Part shown: positions 6,309-12,340 of the stretch, in pieces
Layout of the letters: each line of letters begins with the position of its first letter
Position numbering within the stretch: the stretch's first letter is position 1
Source of the DNA: a virus
DNA length: 22,416 nucleotides
IMG/VR virus record: IMGVR_UViG_3300025671_000593
Span: 1-22,416 of that record
Reading direction: 5' to 3' (one strand)
The notes under the pieces: model-generated
What the model saw: only the letters and a program-made list of their open reading frames with translations
The model's database searches: none
Told to the model about the DNA's origin: nothing
Program-made: the position numbers and the translations under genes

Positions 6309-6336
6309 TGAGCTATATGCGATTTTATGTTATTAT
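6308..6336 (+). promoter_or_regulatory. candidate promoter with TATGCGA in the spacer
   Basis: TTGAGC (6308-6313), a 17-base spacer and TATTAT (6331-6336). TATGCGA (6316-6322) lies in the spacer and the 19-base palindrome abuts the -35 side. The expected start, about 6343, coincides with a small hairpin, GGGGT (6344-6348) with ACCCC (6356-6360), at the 5' end of the leader. Downstream, up to 6447, I see another weak dyad near 6395-6408 and a TGAGGT ribosome site. Confidence 0.5.
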
Positions 6337-6447
6337 ATGTGATGGGGTAAAATGCACCCCGCGCTGTTTGACATTCAAATATCTCAACCCGACTAGGGGC
6401 AACGCCCTGATCATGTCAGACCAAATCTTTTACTGAGGTAAAGTAAA

Positions 6448-6819
6448 ATGACAGACCATGTTCTATCAAACGGAACAACATTTCTCGCAATAACCGCCGG
6501 AATGTACGGCTCTTGGGCCAAAGCAACCGACCCAATCACCGCAATCAAAAATGCCCACCGCAATGCCGGTGGCAAAAAAAATGCAATCTACGTCATTCAT
6601 GGCGTAAGCGACGAAATACAATGCACCGAATTGGGCGGTTATCAATGGGACAACAAAAATCCCCCAACACCGCTTGGGATTTTTACCGTCACAGACCGAT
6701 CCATCAAACCTGTTGCAAAAGGAGATTTTAACAAAAATCACTCCGATTGTCCGGAATGGATGCAAGACCAACTGGACGAACTCGCCCGTTGGAAACGAAT
6801 GCGCGAGGAAGAACAGTGA
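6448..6819 (+). CDS. hypothetical 123-aa phage protein
   Basis: 123 aa, start ATG 6448 with a GAGGT ribosome site. The N-terminal half reads FLAITAGMYGSWAKATDPITAIKNAHRNAGGKKNAIYVIHGV, a strand-helix-strand pattern typical of small alpha/beta phage proteins. The C-terminus is helical and charged (WMQDQLDELARWKRMREEEQ). I do not recognise the function. It has its own leader with an operator-like palindrome and is closed by a terminator five bases after its stop, so it is probably a single-gene transcription unit under separate control. Confidence 0.75.
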   Translation: MTDHVLSNGTTFLAITAGMYGSWAKATDPITAIKNAHRNAGGKKNAIYVIHGVSDEIQCTELGGYQWDNKNPPTPLGIFTVTDRSIKPVAKGDFNKNHSDCPEWMQDQLDELARWKRMREEEQ

Positions 6820-6823
6820 CACC

Positions 6824-6849
6824 AAAGCCCGCAAATCGCGGGCTTTTTT
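6824..6849 (+). terminator. rho-independent terminator
   Basis: AAAGCCCGC (6824-6832) pairs with GCGGGCTTT (6838-6846) around the loop AAATC. The T-run extends to 6849. Confidence 0.9.
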
Positions 6850-6855
6850 ATTGTC

Positions 6856-6884
6856 TTGACTATTATCCCATATTGTCCCATACT
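6856..6884 (+). promoter_or_regulatory. candidate sigma70 promoter
   Basis: TTGACT (6856-6861), a 17-base spacer and CATACT (6879-6884). The spacer holds TCCCATA (6866-6872), a one-mismatch form of the recurrent TCGCATA element, and a second TCCCATA overlaps the -10. It lies directly after the terminator and drives the operon starting at 6910. Confidence 0.55.
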
Positions 6885-6909
6885 GGGCCACCGTTATGAG
6901 GAGAACAAC

Positions 6910-7086
6910 ATGACTAGAGAATATAGAATAGCACTCGAACACTGGGCCAAACAATTCCGCAACGGAACCCTGTCCGATGAGTTCGCAGACGAAATAGCTT
7001 ACCTACTCGAAGATAAAGCGCACGATCTCAAATTGGATGAAGAAAAAACATTCGGCATCTACGATATAGCGGAGACAGACCAATGA
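6910..7086 (+). CDS. hypothetical 58-aa acidic helical protein
   Basis: 58 aa. I chose ATG 6910 because AGGAGA lies seven bases upstream; the same frame is open further upstream but would run through the promoter. The sequence is helical and acidic (YRIALEHWAKQFRNGTLSDE, FADEIAYLLEDKAHDLKL). Not recognised. It leads a four-gene operon whose members all overlap. Confidence 0.65.
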   Translation: MTREYRIALEHWAKQFRNGTLSDEFADEIAYLLEDKAHDLKLDEEKTFGIYDIAETDQ

Positions 7087-7259
7087 AAAAACGATACCGC
7101 GTCGAAGTCCGCCAAACCAACGTCTTCTACATCAAAGCAAAAAACGAAGACAAAGCACGGCAAATCGCTACCGAAGATTTCATCTGGGACGAAGATCAAC
7201 GTCCACCAAACCATTACGGCGTAGACATCATCGTTGAGGAAGATGGGTGGACAACATGA
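7083..7259 (+). CDS. hypothetical 58-aa small alpha/beta protein
   Basis: 58 aa (ATG 7083, TGA 7257-7259), with an ATGA overlap at both ends. It begins with a strand (KKRYRVEVRQTNVFYIKA), has a helix (NEDKARQIATEDFIW), and ends with a strand (HYGVDIIVEEDGW). This strand-strand-helix-strand order is the usual shape of small DpnD/PcfM-like phage and plasmid proteins. That is only a resemblance in layout, with no diagnostic residues. Confidence 0.65.
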   Translation: MKKRYRVEVRQTNVFYIKAKNEDKARQIATEDFIWDEDQRPPNHYGVDIIVEEDGWTT

Positions 7260-7450
7260 TGATCCATATCTCACGAGACGAAGCGCAAACATTGTTGAAC
7301 GCGGTCCAAGCACAAATGTCCACGGCACACGAAGAACTGTCCGATTGTTATGTGGACGCCGACATCCATTTTCATTGCGAAACTTTCATAAGGGCGCATG
7401 ATTTAGAGCATAAAATAATGAGGTGGTTAGACAGTGATCAAAAAGAATGA
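7256..7450 (+). CDS. hypothetical 64-aa protein
   Basis: 64 aa, ATG 7256 overlapping the previous stop. Mostly helical (SRDEAQTLLNAVQAQMSTAHEEL), with CYVDADIHFHCETFIRAHDLEHKI in the middle. That stretch holds two Cys and several His within about 20 residues, so metal binding is possible but unproven. Not recognised. The following 30-aa membrane peptide begins inside its 3' end. Confidence 0.65.
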   Translation: MMIHISRDEAQTLLNAVQAQMSTAHEELSDCYVDADIHFHCETFIRAHDLEHKIMRWLDSDQKE

Positions 7451-7526
7451 AGACAAAGTTATCTGCGCCGCAATCCTGATCATAGTTTTGGGATGGATAT
7501 TCGGGGTCAGCGTCGGAATACTGTGA
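7434..7526 (+). CDS. 30-aa single-span membrane peptide
   Basis: 30 aa, start GTG 7434 and stop TGA 7524-7526. AGGTGG lies seven bases upstream of the GTG. The sequence is MIKKNEDK followed by one uninterrupted hydrophobic stretch of 22 residues (VICAAILIIVLGWIF and so on to the end). The charged N-terminus predicts that it stays in the cytoplasm with a single inner-membrane span. A terminator follows within five bases, so it is the last gene of the operon. Size and shape would fit a small phage membrane effector or an accessory lysis peptide, but no motif allows a choice. Confidence 0.6.
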   Translation: MIKKNEDKVICAAILIIVLGWIFGVSVGIL

Positions 7527-7529
7527 ACA

Positions 7530-7556
7530 AAGGGCGTAACATTTGTTACGCCTTTT
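7530..7556 (+). terminator. rho-independent terminator with GTAAC/GTTAC arms
   Basis: GGCGTAAC (7533-7540) pairs with GTTACGCC (7545-7552) around the loop ATTT. Flanking A and T bases extend the stem and TTTT follows. The arms contain the same GTTAC core as the iterons just downstream. Confidence 0.85.
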
Positions 7557-7601
7557 ATATATATAGCCAGAAAAATAAAAAAAATAATTTTTGCGTTTAA
7601 G

Positions 7602-7841
7602 GGTGTTACAGGTGTTACGGTGTTACAAACATATCTAAGTGTATATAATAAAAGGGTTTTCTTGTAACTTTTTTGTGTAACACCTTCAATTCAAAAATGT
7701 TACATTTTATACCTTCCCATACACTCACATAAACACCCACACTAGATTTAGTGGTTTTTGTTTGTTAAGACACAATTATAGCAAAATAAAAGGTGTTACA
7801 AATGTCGAAAACGCCGCTAATTCCGAAGGGTTTGGTGTTAC
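7602..7841. repeat. GGTGTTAC iterons around the small terminase start
   Basis: Exact GGTGTTAC copies start at 7602, 7611, 7619 (adjacent, 8-9 bases apart), 7792 and 7834; the last is inside the terS coding region. An inverted copy GTAACACC is at 7677-7684. Shorter GTAAC and GTTAC matches occur at 7664-7668 and 7700-7704. The surrounding region 7557-7800 is strongly AT-rich. Such clustered iterons are typical of replication origins, operators or terminase recognition (pac/cos) sites. Confidence 0.75.
7621..7649 (+). promoter_or_regulatory. candidate promoter overlapping an iteron
   Basis: TGTTAC (7621-7626, part of the third iteron) as a weak -35, a 17-base spacer, then a perfect TATAAT (7644-7649). 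A protein bound to the iterons would touch the -35 position. The leader to terS would be about 145 bases. Confidence 0.5.
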
Positions 7842-8443
7842 GCGCAAAGAAAAAACCCACCGGAAAACGTTGGACAAAGCAAAATCCTGACGAATTAAGA
7901 GGCCGCAAGCGGCTCCACGAAAACTCTCCCCTGACACGTATGCAAGAAAAGTTTGTTAAAGAATTGGTTTCAAATGACGGGACCATCACAATGTCTGAAG
8001 CAGCGGAACGCGCAGGGTATACAAAAAAATCAGCGCCTGTTCGCGCTTCTCAAATGACTAACCCGCATATCAGCCCGCACGTTTGTGCCGCTATCAAACG
8101 ATATCGGGATGAATTGGACGCAAAGTTTGGCATCACATACCAAAGACACATACGAGACTTGCAGCGTATCCGTGACCTTGCTTTGGAGAACGGGGCATAT
8201 AGCGCCGCGGTCCAAGCAGAATATCGACGCGGTCAGGCACAGGGCGACATTTATGTAAGCAAGTCGGAAATTAGACACGGCAGCATAGATAGTATGAGCA
8301 AAGAAGAAGTCCAAAAAGCTTTGGAAGAATTGAAGCGTACCTATGGCGCAATTGATATTACCCCAGACGAAGATGGAAGCGGGCTTGTACCAGCAATTGA
8401 AGGCAGCTTCGAAGAGGTCGAAGAGGAACTTAATTCTAACTAG
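7802..8443 (+). CDS. terS: terminase small subunit
   Basis: 213 aa from ATG 7802, with AGGTG six bases upstream; that ribosome site is itself part of an iteron. After a basic N-terminus (residues 1-40), LTRMQEKFVKELVSNDGT starts the classic TerS helix-turn-helix region, continuing MSEAAERAGYTKKSAPVRASQM. The central region (DELDAKFGITYQRHIRDLQRIRDLALENGAYSAAVQA) is a likely oligomerisation helix pair, and the C-terminus is acidic. TerS forms rings that recognise the phage packaging site and stimulate TerL. The large subunit is 4.4 kb downstream, which is unusually far. The 3' end overlaps the next gene by about 100 bases. Confidence 0.85.
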   Translation: MSKTPLIPKGLVLRAKKKPTGKRWTKQNPDELRGRKRLHENSPLTRMQEKFVKELVSNDGTITMSEAAERAGYTKKSAPVRASQMTNPHISPHVCAAIKRYRDELDAKFGITYQRHIRDLQRIRDLALENGAYSAAVQAEYRRGQAQGDIYVSKSEIRHGSIDSMSKEEVQKALEELKRTYGAIDITPDEDGSGLVPAIEGSFEEVEEELNSN

Positions 8444-8771
8444 AATTGAGAACTGGGCAAGCCAAGGTATTCCGGACCTGATGATTTGCGATGAACGCGG
8501 GCAGTTTCATTTTGTAGAATTGAAGTTTTGTAGGGCTAACGCAGTAAATCTTAGCCCGCATCAAGTCGCTTGGCATATCCGTCATAAGCACAGTAGCACT
8601 TGGACGCTGGTCAAAAAGCAAAGCAAACCGGACGCGTCGCCATATTTATTTTTGTACCATGCAAGCCAAGCTTTGGATTTAAAAGCGGACGGCTTAAAAA
8701 CCGAACCGCGATTGATGCACGAAAAGAAATTTTTGTGGGATGACGTTTTTACCTTGATATGTCCCACATGA
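8343..8771 (+). CDS. VRR-NUC-type nuclease
   Basis: 142 aa if started at ATG 8343; ATG 8373 (MEAGLYQQL) is equally plausible, and neither has a strong ribosome site. Numbered from 8343, the PD-(D/E)XK motif is clear: E36 in RIENWASQGIPDL, D45 in GIPDL, then E59 and K61 in FHFVELKF, followed by LSPHQVAWHIRHK. This arrangement is that of VRR-NUC domains, found in phage Holliday-junction or structure-specific nucleases. The N-terminal residues before TerS's stop fit the family (EAGLYQQLK), so I accept an overlap of 71-101 bases with terS. A likely role is debranching replicated DNA before or during packaging. Confidence 0.8.
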   Translation: MAQLILPQTKMEAGLYQQLKAASKRSKRNLILTRIENWASQGIPDLMICDERGQFHFVELKFCRANAVNLSPHQVAWHIRHKHSSTWTLVKKQSKPDASPYLFLYHASQALDLKADGLKTEPRLMHEKKFLWDDVFTLICPT

Positions 8772-8778
8772 TCGCATA
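8772..8778. promoter_or_regulatory. TCGCATA element
   Basis: Exact TCGCATA directly after the nuclease stop, in the 38-base gap before the gene at 8810. No good -35 box is visible. The gap also holds the GAGGT ribosome site. Confidence 0.4.
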
Positions 8779-8809
8779 TTCTCTTATTTATAGAAAGTGA
8801 GGTAAAAAA

Positions 8810-9061
8810 ATGAAACAGGATGACTTTAGCCGGTTTGTGATAACTGACCTGTACCACATGCAAGAAAAAATACACGATATGCGGCGTATCGTTTCCAATC
8901 CAGATTTGGATGAATTTTTTGATTGTGTGCCGTCCGGTGTAAAAACCAGAAACGACATTCTTTCTGATTTAGATCAAGCGGGCGCTTGTTTGAACCAAGT
9001 GCATTTAGCGTGGCTAAGTGCCAGAAAAAGAAAGCGCGAGGTTGAGCATGTTTCTAATTAA
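8810..9061 (+). CDS. hypothetical 83-aa helical protein
   Basis: 83 aa, ATG 8810 with TGAGGT nine bases upstream. Predominantly helical (SRFVITDLYHMQEKIHDMRRIV, then DILSDLDQAGACLNQVHLAWLSARKRKREVE), with a basic RKRKR stretch near the C-terminus. Not recognised. A 32-aa gene overlaps its last 14 bases. Confidence 0.65.
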   Translation: MKQDDFSRFVITDLYHMQEKIHDMRRIVSNPDLDEFFDCVPSGVKTRNDILSDLDQAGACLNQVHLAWLSARKRKREVEHVSN

Positions 9062-9146
9062 TTGGTTAGCTCGATTATGGTATGGTCCGGACTTCGATGA
9101 ATTGATGCTGAAAGCAAATCGACGAAAATCAAAACGAAAAAAATGA
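9048..9146 (+). CDS. 32-aa amphipathic basic peptide (possible gene)
   Basis: 32 aa, ATG 9048, TGA 9144-9146, with GAGG six bases upstream of the start. The N-terminus is hydrophobic and aromatic (MFLINWLARLWYG). The C-terminus is strongly basic (NRRKSKRKK). That amphipathic layout would suit membrane association or nucleic-acid binding. The overlap with the upstream gene and the terminator eight bases after the stop support a real gene, but its size keeps confidence moderate. Confidence 0.5.
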   Translation: MFLINWLARLWYGPDFDELMLKANRRKSKRKK

Positions 9147-9153
9147 AAAAAGG

Positions 9154-9177
9154 CCCCGCATTGACGCGGGGTTTTTT
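9154..9177 (+). terminator. rho-independent terminator
   Basis: CCCCGC (9154-9159) pairs with GCGGGG (9166-9171) around ATTGAC, followed by TTTTTT. A run of A before the stem can extend it. Confidence 0.85.
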
Positions 9178-9188
9178 ATTTGGTAGGA

Positions 9189-9195
9189 TATGCGA
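9189..9195. promoter_or_regulatory. TATGCGA element in the leader of the Cys-rich gene
   Basis: TATGCGA lies between TTGGTA (9180-9185) and TATATG (9203-9208), a possible weak promoter with a 17-base spacer. A start from it would leave almost no leader before ATG 9220, so the promoter reading is doubtful; the element itself is exact. Confidence 0.4.
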
Positions 9196-9219
9196 CATAT
9201 CTTATATGAGGGTTAAACA

Positions 9220-9954
9220 ATGTTAAAAACTGTTGAAATATCACGGGCAAAGAAAACCAAAGGAATAGCCGTAACATATCGGGCGGGCAAAAATGATATG
9301 TTTGGAACATGCCCCAGCACTTGCAAGCTTAACGATAGCGGCAAAGGTGCAAGCGAAATTGATCAAGAATATTTAGACGCCTTACTTGACGCCGTGCCGC
9401 GCAAGGGGGTTGCGTTCACTTATACGCATTTTAATTGGATTGATTGGTCGCGCAAATTAAAACGCGGTAAAACCGTTATCAATTATTCCGCGGACAACTT
9501 ACACGACGCTGCAATTGCGGCGGGCGCGGTTCCGACGGTTACCGTTGTTAATGAGGCGAAATGGCAAGGAAAAAAATCATTTTGTGTTGAACTTGAAATT
9601 GAATATGCGCGGGATGACGTTCCGAACGAAAAACATACCGTTGTGAGATGCCCTGCGGAATATCGCAATATATCTTGTGCCCAATGTGGAAACGGTGAAC
9701 CTTTTTGCGCAAGGCTAAAACGCGATTTTATTGTAGGATTTACCGCGCATGGTCCGAATAAGCGCAAGGCCGCGGATGAAAACGCGCAAGGCGGTTGCTA
9801 TGGTGCGCAAGGAAATTGTCGCATTTGGTGGACTGAAACAAGCGAAACGGTTCAAGATGAAACGGACGCGGAAAAACTAAAGCGCTTTGTTTCTGGTTTG
9901 CCGCCGCGTTCAATTATTCGCCATCATGTGGCGGGGGATATAGGCGAAAATTAA
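9220..9954 (+). CDS. cysteine-rich phage protein, possibly of the gp88/DUF7227 type
   Basis: 244 aa with a GAGGG ribosome site. Cysteines cluster in CPSTC near residue 31, later in VRCPAEYRNISCAQCGNGEPFC (about 148-169) and in GGCYGAQGNC near the C-terminus. Between them are FTYTHFNWIDWSRKL and VINYSADNL. The second cluster is followed by ARLKRDFIVGFTAHGPNKRKA. The pattern CPSTC, then C-x5-C-x2-C and a final R...VGF..HG resembles phage proteins annotated as gene product 88 or DUF7227, which may bind an iron-sulfur cluster or zinc. The family name is my recollection and uncertain; the cysteine pattern is directly visible. Confidence 0.75.
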   Translation: MLKTVEISRAKKTKGIAVTYRAGKNDMFGTCPSTCKLNDSGKGASEIDQEYLDALLDAVPRKGVAFTYTHFNWIDWSRKLKRGKTVINYSADNLHDAAIAAGAVPTVTVVNEAKWQGKKSFCVELEIEYARDDVPNEKHTVVRCPAEYRNISCAQCGNGEPFCARLKRDFIVGFTAHGPNKRKAADENAQGGCYGAQGNCRIWWTETSETVQDETDAEKLKRFVSGLPPRSIIRHHVAGDIGEN

Positions 9955-9965
9955 AGCTTGCATAA

Positions 9966-9972
9966 TATGCGA
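9966..9972. promoter_or_regulatory. TATGCGA element before the DUF932 gene
   Basis: TATGCGA sits in an AT-rich stretch. TTGCAT (9958-9963) and GAGAAT (9981-9986) are 17 bases apart and could be weak promoter boxes. Confidence 0.4.
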
Positions 9973-9986
9973 TAATATAAGAGAAT

Positions 9987-10012
9987 AGGGGCGGGCAATT
10001 CCGCCCTTTTTT
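9987..10012 (+). terminator. GC hairpin with T-tract in the leader of the DUF932 gene
   Basis: GGGCGG (9989-9994) pairs with CCGCCC (10001-10006), extended by the flanking AG and TT. The loop is GCAATT and six T follow. The ATGAGGT ribosome site comes directly after. It may end the upstream gene or attenuate the downstream one. Confidence 0.75.
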
Positions 10013-10024
10013 ATGAGGTTAAAA

Positions 10025-11140
10025 ATGTTGAACTTGGAAAACGAAACTGGAACGCTTCAAAAGCTTTTGCAAACTGTACTGGAACAAAAAAACAGAAAAG
10101 AAGACTTTGTGACATCAACAGTGAACTTGCAAAAAACAACGGACGCGGACGGAAACGCGAAAATCGTTATTGAAGCAAGGGGCGGGGAACCAACCCGCAT
10201 TTTGAACATTAATTCCCACGCGCAAGGGCAGATTGCCGCCGCCGCCGAAATTGATACAAGGACGGCCCGCCGGTTGCAGGAAAATTATCCGGTCGAATAT
10301 GACGCCCTTATAAATGCGCGTTGGCAGCGCGAACCGGCCAACCGCATGGTCCGGACCTTTTTAGACGGTGACGAAACGTCCGGAACGGCGCGGGCGTTTG
10401 TTTCTGACAAATTCAAAACTTTTGACAATGCGGACCTTTTAGAAGCGGCATTGCCTCAATTGATTGAAAGCGATGCGCAATGGAAAATCGTTAATTCGAC
10501 CGTGACCGAAAAGCGCTTGTATATGCGGTTAAAAAGCGAAGTCCAAACCGGCGAGGCCGCGGTTGGGGATCATATGGCAAACGGGATTGGCTTTTCTAAT
10601 TCAGAAGTTGGGGCGGGTTCCGTAAACGTTTACCAAGTTTATTGGACGCTGGCTTGTTTGAACGGTATGCAAACCGAAAACAGAACGCGTTCAAGTCATA
10701 TAACCAGCGCACGGGATAGCGCCGACTATGGACTTTTGAGCAATGAGGCAAAAGACGCGGACAATAAAGCGCTTGCACTTAAATTGCGCGACTTGGCGGG
10801 CGCATATGCCAGCCGTGAAAGCTTTGACCAAATTCTCGACAAAATGCGGGCCGCGCACGGCGATGTAGTAGAGGGCGAATTTACAGAAATTCCGGAGCGC
10901 GTCGGATCAATCTTGAAATTGACGAAAAAAGAAAATTCCGACGTCCTAAACGGTTTGATGCAAACCCTGCGTCAAGATGGATATAACAACGCGGCGCAAC
11001 CGATCACACGTGCAACGCTGGTCAATGCCTTGACGGCGGTTGGTAATACTTGCGACGCGGATGAAGCGGACATGTGGCAACAGCGGGGCGGAAAGCTTTT
11101 GAATTTATCGGACCGTGAGTGGCAGCGCATTGCCGCATAA
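10025..11140 (+). CDS. DUF932 domain protein
   Basis: 371 aa. I start at ATG 10025 because an in-frame ATG at 10013 lies inside the GAGGT ribosome site. Recognisable DUF932 features are a middle region with RTFLDGDETSGTARAFVSDKFKTFDNADLLEAALP, then KRLYMRLKSE, and VGDHMANGIGFSNSEVGAGSVNVYQVYW, followed by CLNGM. This family is common on phages and plasmids, but its biochemical role is unknown. The C-terminal third (KKENSDVLNGLMQTLRQDGY) is helical. It is the largest gene between the two terminase subunits and has its own hairpin leader. Confidence 0.8.
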   Translation: MLNLENETGTLQKLLQTVLEQKNRKEDFVTSTVNLQKTTDADGNAKIVIEARGGEPTRILNINSHAQGQIAAAAEIDTRTARRLQENYPVEYDALINARWQREPANRMVRTFLDGDETSGTARAFVSDKFKTFDNADLLEAALPQLIESDAQWKIVNSTVTEKRLYMRLKSEVQTGEAAVGDHMANGIGFSNSEVGAGSVNVYQVYWTLACLNGMQTENRTRSSHITSARDSADYGLLSNEAKDADNKALALKLRDLAGAYASRESFDQILDKMRAAHGDVVEGEFTEIPERVGSILKLTKKENSDVLNGLMQTLRQDGYNNAAQPITRATLVNALTAVGNTCDADEADMWQQRGGKLLNLSDREWQRIAA

Positions 11141-11160
11141 AACTTTTCATTTTACATAAG

Positions 11161-11172
11161 CGCATATATGCG
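11161..11172. promoter_or_regulatory. CGCATATATGCG palindrome
   Basis: A perfect 12-base palindrome formed by CGCATA and its inverse, within the spacer of TTTACA (11151-11156) and TTATAT (11174-11179), 17 bases apart. Confidence 0.45.
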
Positions 11173-11180
11173 TTTATATG

Positions 11181-11206
11181 GGGGCGGGGCAATCCCGCCC
11201 CTTTTT
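11181..11206 (+). terminator. GC hairpin with T-tract in the leader of the 109-aa gene
   Basis: GGGGCGGG (11181-11188) pairs with CCCGCCCC (11194-11201) around the loop GCAAT, followed by TTTTT. An ATGAGGT ribosome site comes next. Confidence 0.8.
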
Positions 11207-11224
11207 CTATTTATGAGGTACACA

Positions 11225-11554
11225 ATGGAAAACGCCCAAACTTTAAACCCCGTCTTTGCTCGCCATAATGAGGACTTAGAGCGTGAGAACGCCGAATTGC
11301 GCGACAATGTTAAAATGTTAAAACAACGCCAAAAGGATTTTGGCGACGCATTTCTTGAATTGTTTGGCTCCCGTTTAGACGCGCATTTTGAAAATGCGCT
11401 CTCTGACTTCGACGTAATGCAGGAAGTGAATAACAATATCACCGACTTGGACACCAGCGGGCTGGACATTGACTTGTGGGACCATGAGGATGAGATCCGA
11501 GACATCCTTAATTCTATTTTGAAAAACAGGACAATCAAATTGGAGCTGTATTGA
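11225..11554 (+). CDS. hypothetical 109-aa coiled-coil protein
   Basis: 109 aa from ATG 11225, with TGAGGT as ribosome site. An extension of the frame to 11168 would translate through the hairpin and is rejected. Residues 15-40 (HNEDLERENAELRDNVKMLKQR) form a coiled-coil-like helix. The rest is acidic, with LDTSGLDIDLWDHEDEIRDIL. Not recognised. Coupled to the next gene by a TGATG overlap. Confidence 0.65.
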   Translation: MENAQTLNPVFARHNEDLERENAELRDNVKMLKQRQKDFGDAFLELFGSRLDAHFENALSDFDVMQEVNNNITDLDTSGLDIDLWDHEDEIRDILNSILKNRTIKLELY

Positions 11555-11772
11555 TGAACATTGATCGAGAATATGGCACGTTTGCCGATACCGTGAACCG
11601 TGAACAGTTTGGAGCGGTTTTGCAAAAGTATTGTCAGAACAGCGACGGGGCGTCCGATTTGGCGGAAATGCTGGCCCGCGTTCAGCCTACCATAGGCATG
11701 GACGGCGCTATCGTCCTGCAGTGGCGGGGCATGTGGCTTTGCATAGAGCGCGACGGTTATACACATTCTTGA
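11554..11772 (+). CDS. hypothetical 72-aa protein
   Basis: 72 aa, ATG 11554 sharing bases with the preceding TGA. The sequence has a helical first half (TVNREQFGAVLQKYCQ and DLAEMLARVQP) and a beta-like end (MDGAIVLQWRGMWLCIERDGY). Not recognised. Translation is probably coupled to the coiled-coil protein upstream. Confidence 0.6.
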   Translation: MNIDREYGTFADTVNREQFGAVLQKYCQNSDGASDLAEMLARVQPTIGMDGAIVLQWRGMWLCIERDGYTHS

Positions 11773-11786
11773 CCGTTGTGGGATAA

Positions 11787-11793
11787 TATGCGA
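11787..11793. promoter_or_regulatory. TATGCGA element before the 71-aa gene
   Basis: TATGCGA follows TTGACC (11769-11774) and GATAAT (11782-11787). These two boxes are too close to pair as one promoter, so the promoter itself is uncertain. The element ends just before the leader hairpin. Confidence 0.4.
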
Positions 11794-11795
11794 TC

Positions 11796-11822
11796 AAGGG
11801 GCAGGGCAATCCTGCCCCTTTT
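11796..11822 (+). terminator. GC hairpin with T-tract in the leader of the 71-aa gene
   Basis: AAGGGGCAGG (11796-11805) pairs with CCTGCCCCTT (11811-11820) around the loop GCAAT; the T-run ends at 11822. The arms differ from the hairpin at 11181 at one pair, and both sides change together, so the pairing is conserved. Confidence 0.8.
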
Positions 11823-11840
11823 CTTTATGAGGTGAACGAA

Positions 11841-12056
11841 ATGAAAAATTTAATCGAAGAAGTGAAACGCCACGCGGTGAAAAACTATAACAGCAACGGC
11901 TGGGACGTTTTAGTTGAGTGTTGGGACGACGGGGAACTTTTGGAACGCATAAGCGAAGCGAACGCCCAAACGCCCGACGCCGCCATCAAAGCTTGCCAGC
12001 GCTGGGTAGAACTTTACGACGAGCAGCGCCGCGCAATTAGAAATGAGGCGTTTTAA
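11841..12056 (+). CDS. hypothetical 71-aa protein
   Basis: 71 aa from ATG 11841, with GAGG eight bases upstream; the in-frame GTG at 11832 lies inside the ribosome site. The sequence (LIEEVKRHAVKNYNSNGWDV, LVECWDDGELLERI, DAAIKACQRWVELYDEQRRA) is helical with several tryptophans. Similar small phage proteins are common, but I know no function. Confidence 0.65.
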   Translation: MKNLIEEVKRHAVKNYNSNGWDVLVECWDDGELLERISEANAQTPDAAIKACQRWVELYDEQRRAIRNEAF

Positions 12057-12057
12057 G

Positions 12058-12309
12058 ATGAAAAGTATCACTAGACACACTGGCACACTTGAACTTGTGG
12101 AACGCATGAAAAATTCGCTTAATGGAAACCCTCAATTTATGCTTGCTCTTATTGAGCACTCAGAGCAGCGTCTAGGGTGGAAATTTCGCACAAAGGCAAA
12201 TGCCATGCATGCCTATAAAGTAGAGGGTTTTTTAGGAAAAAAGGTGACCGTCACGATAGGCACTTATCGCGGCAATGCAACGCTAAACACTATTGAGGAG
12301 GCATTTTAG
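12058..12309 (+). CDS. hypothetical 83-aa protein
   Basis: 83 aa from ATG 12058; GAGG (12045-12048) fits this start, while the in-frame ATG 12043 lies inside that site. Residues such as NPQFMLALIEHSEQRLGWKFRTKANAMHAYKVEGF, followed by KKVTVTIGTYRGNATLNTIEEAF, suggest a helical first half and a strand-rich end. Not recognised. It is the last gene before the GC-rich island. Confidence 0.6.
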   Translation: MKSITRHTGTLELVERMKNSLNGNPQFMLALIEHSEQRLGWKFRTKANAMHAYKVEGFLGKKVTVTIGTYRGNATLNTIEEAF

Positions 12310-12340
12310 TTTAACCGCGAATTGATCCCAATTGATAACT

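Noticed and set aside
6161-6436. 91-aa + strand frame
   Set aside because: It overlaps the coupled 53-aa gene in another frame, then crosses the operator and promoter. The product has no plausible structure.
10013-10024. Upstream ATG for the DUF932 gene
   Set aside because: The codon lies within the ATGAGGT ribosome site; ATG 10025 is correctly spaced.
11168-11224. N-terminal extension of the 109-aa gene
   Set aside because: It would translate through the GC hairpin and T-tract; ATG 11225 follows a proper GAGGT.
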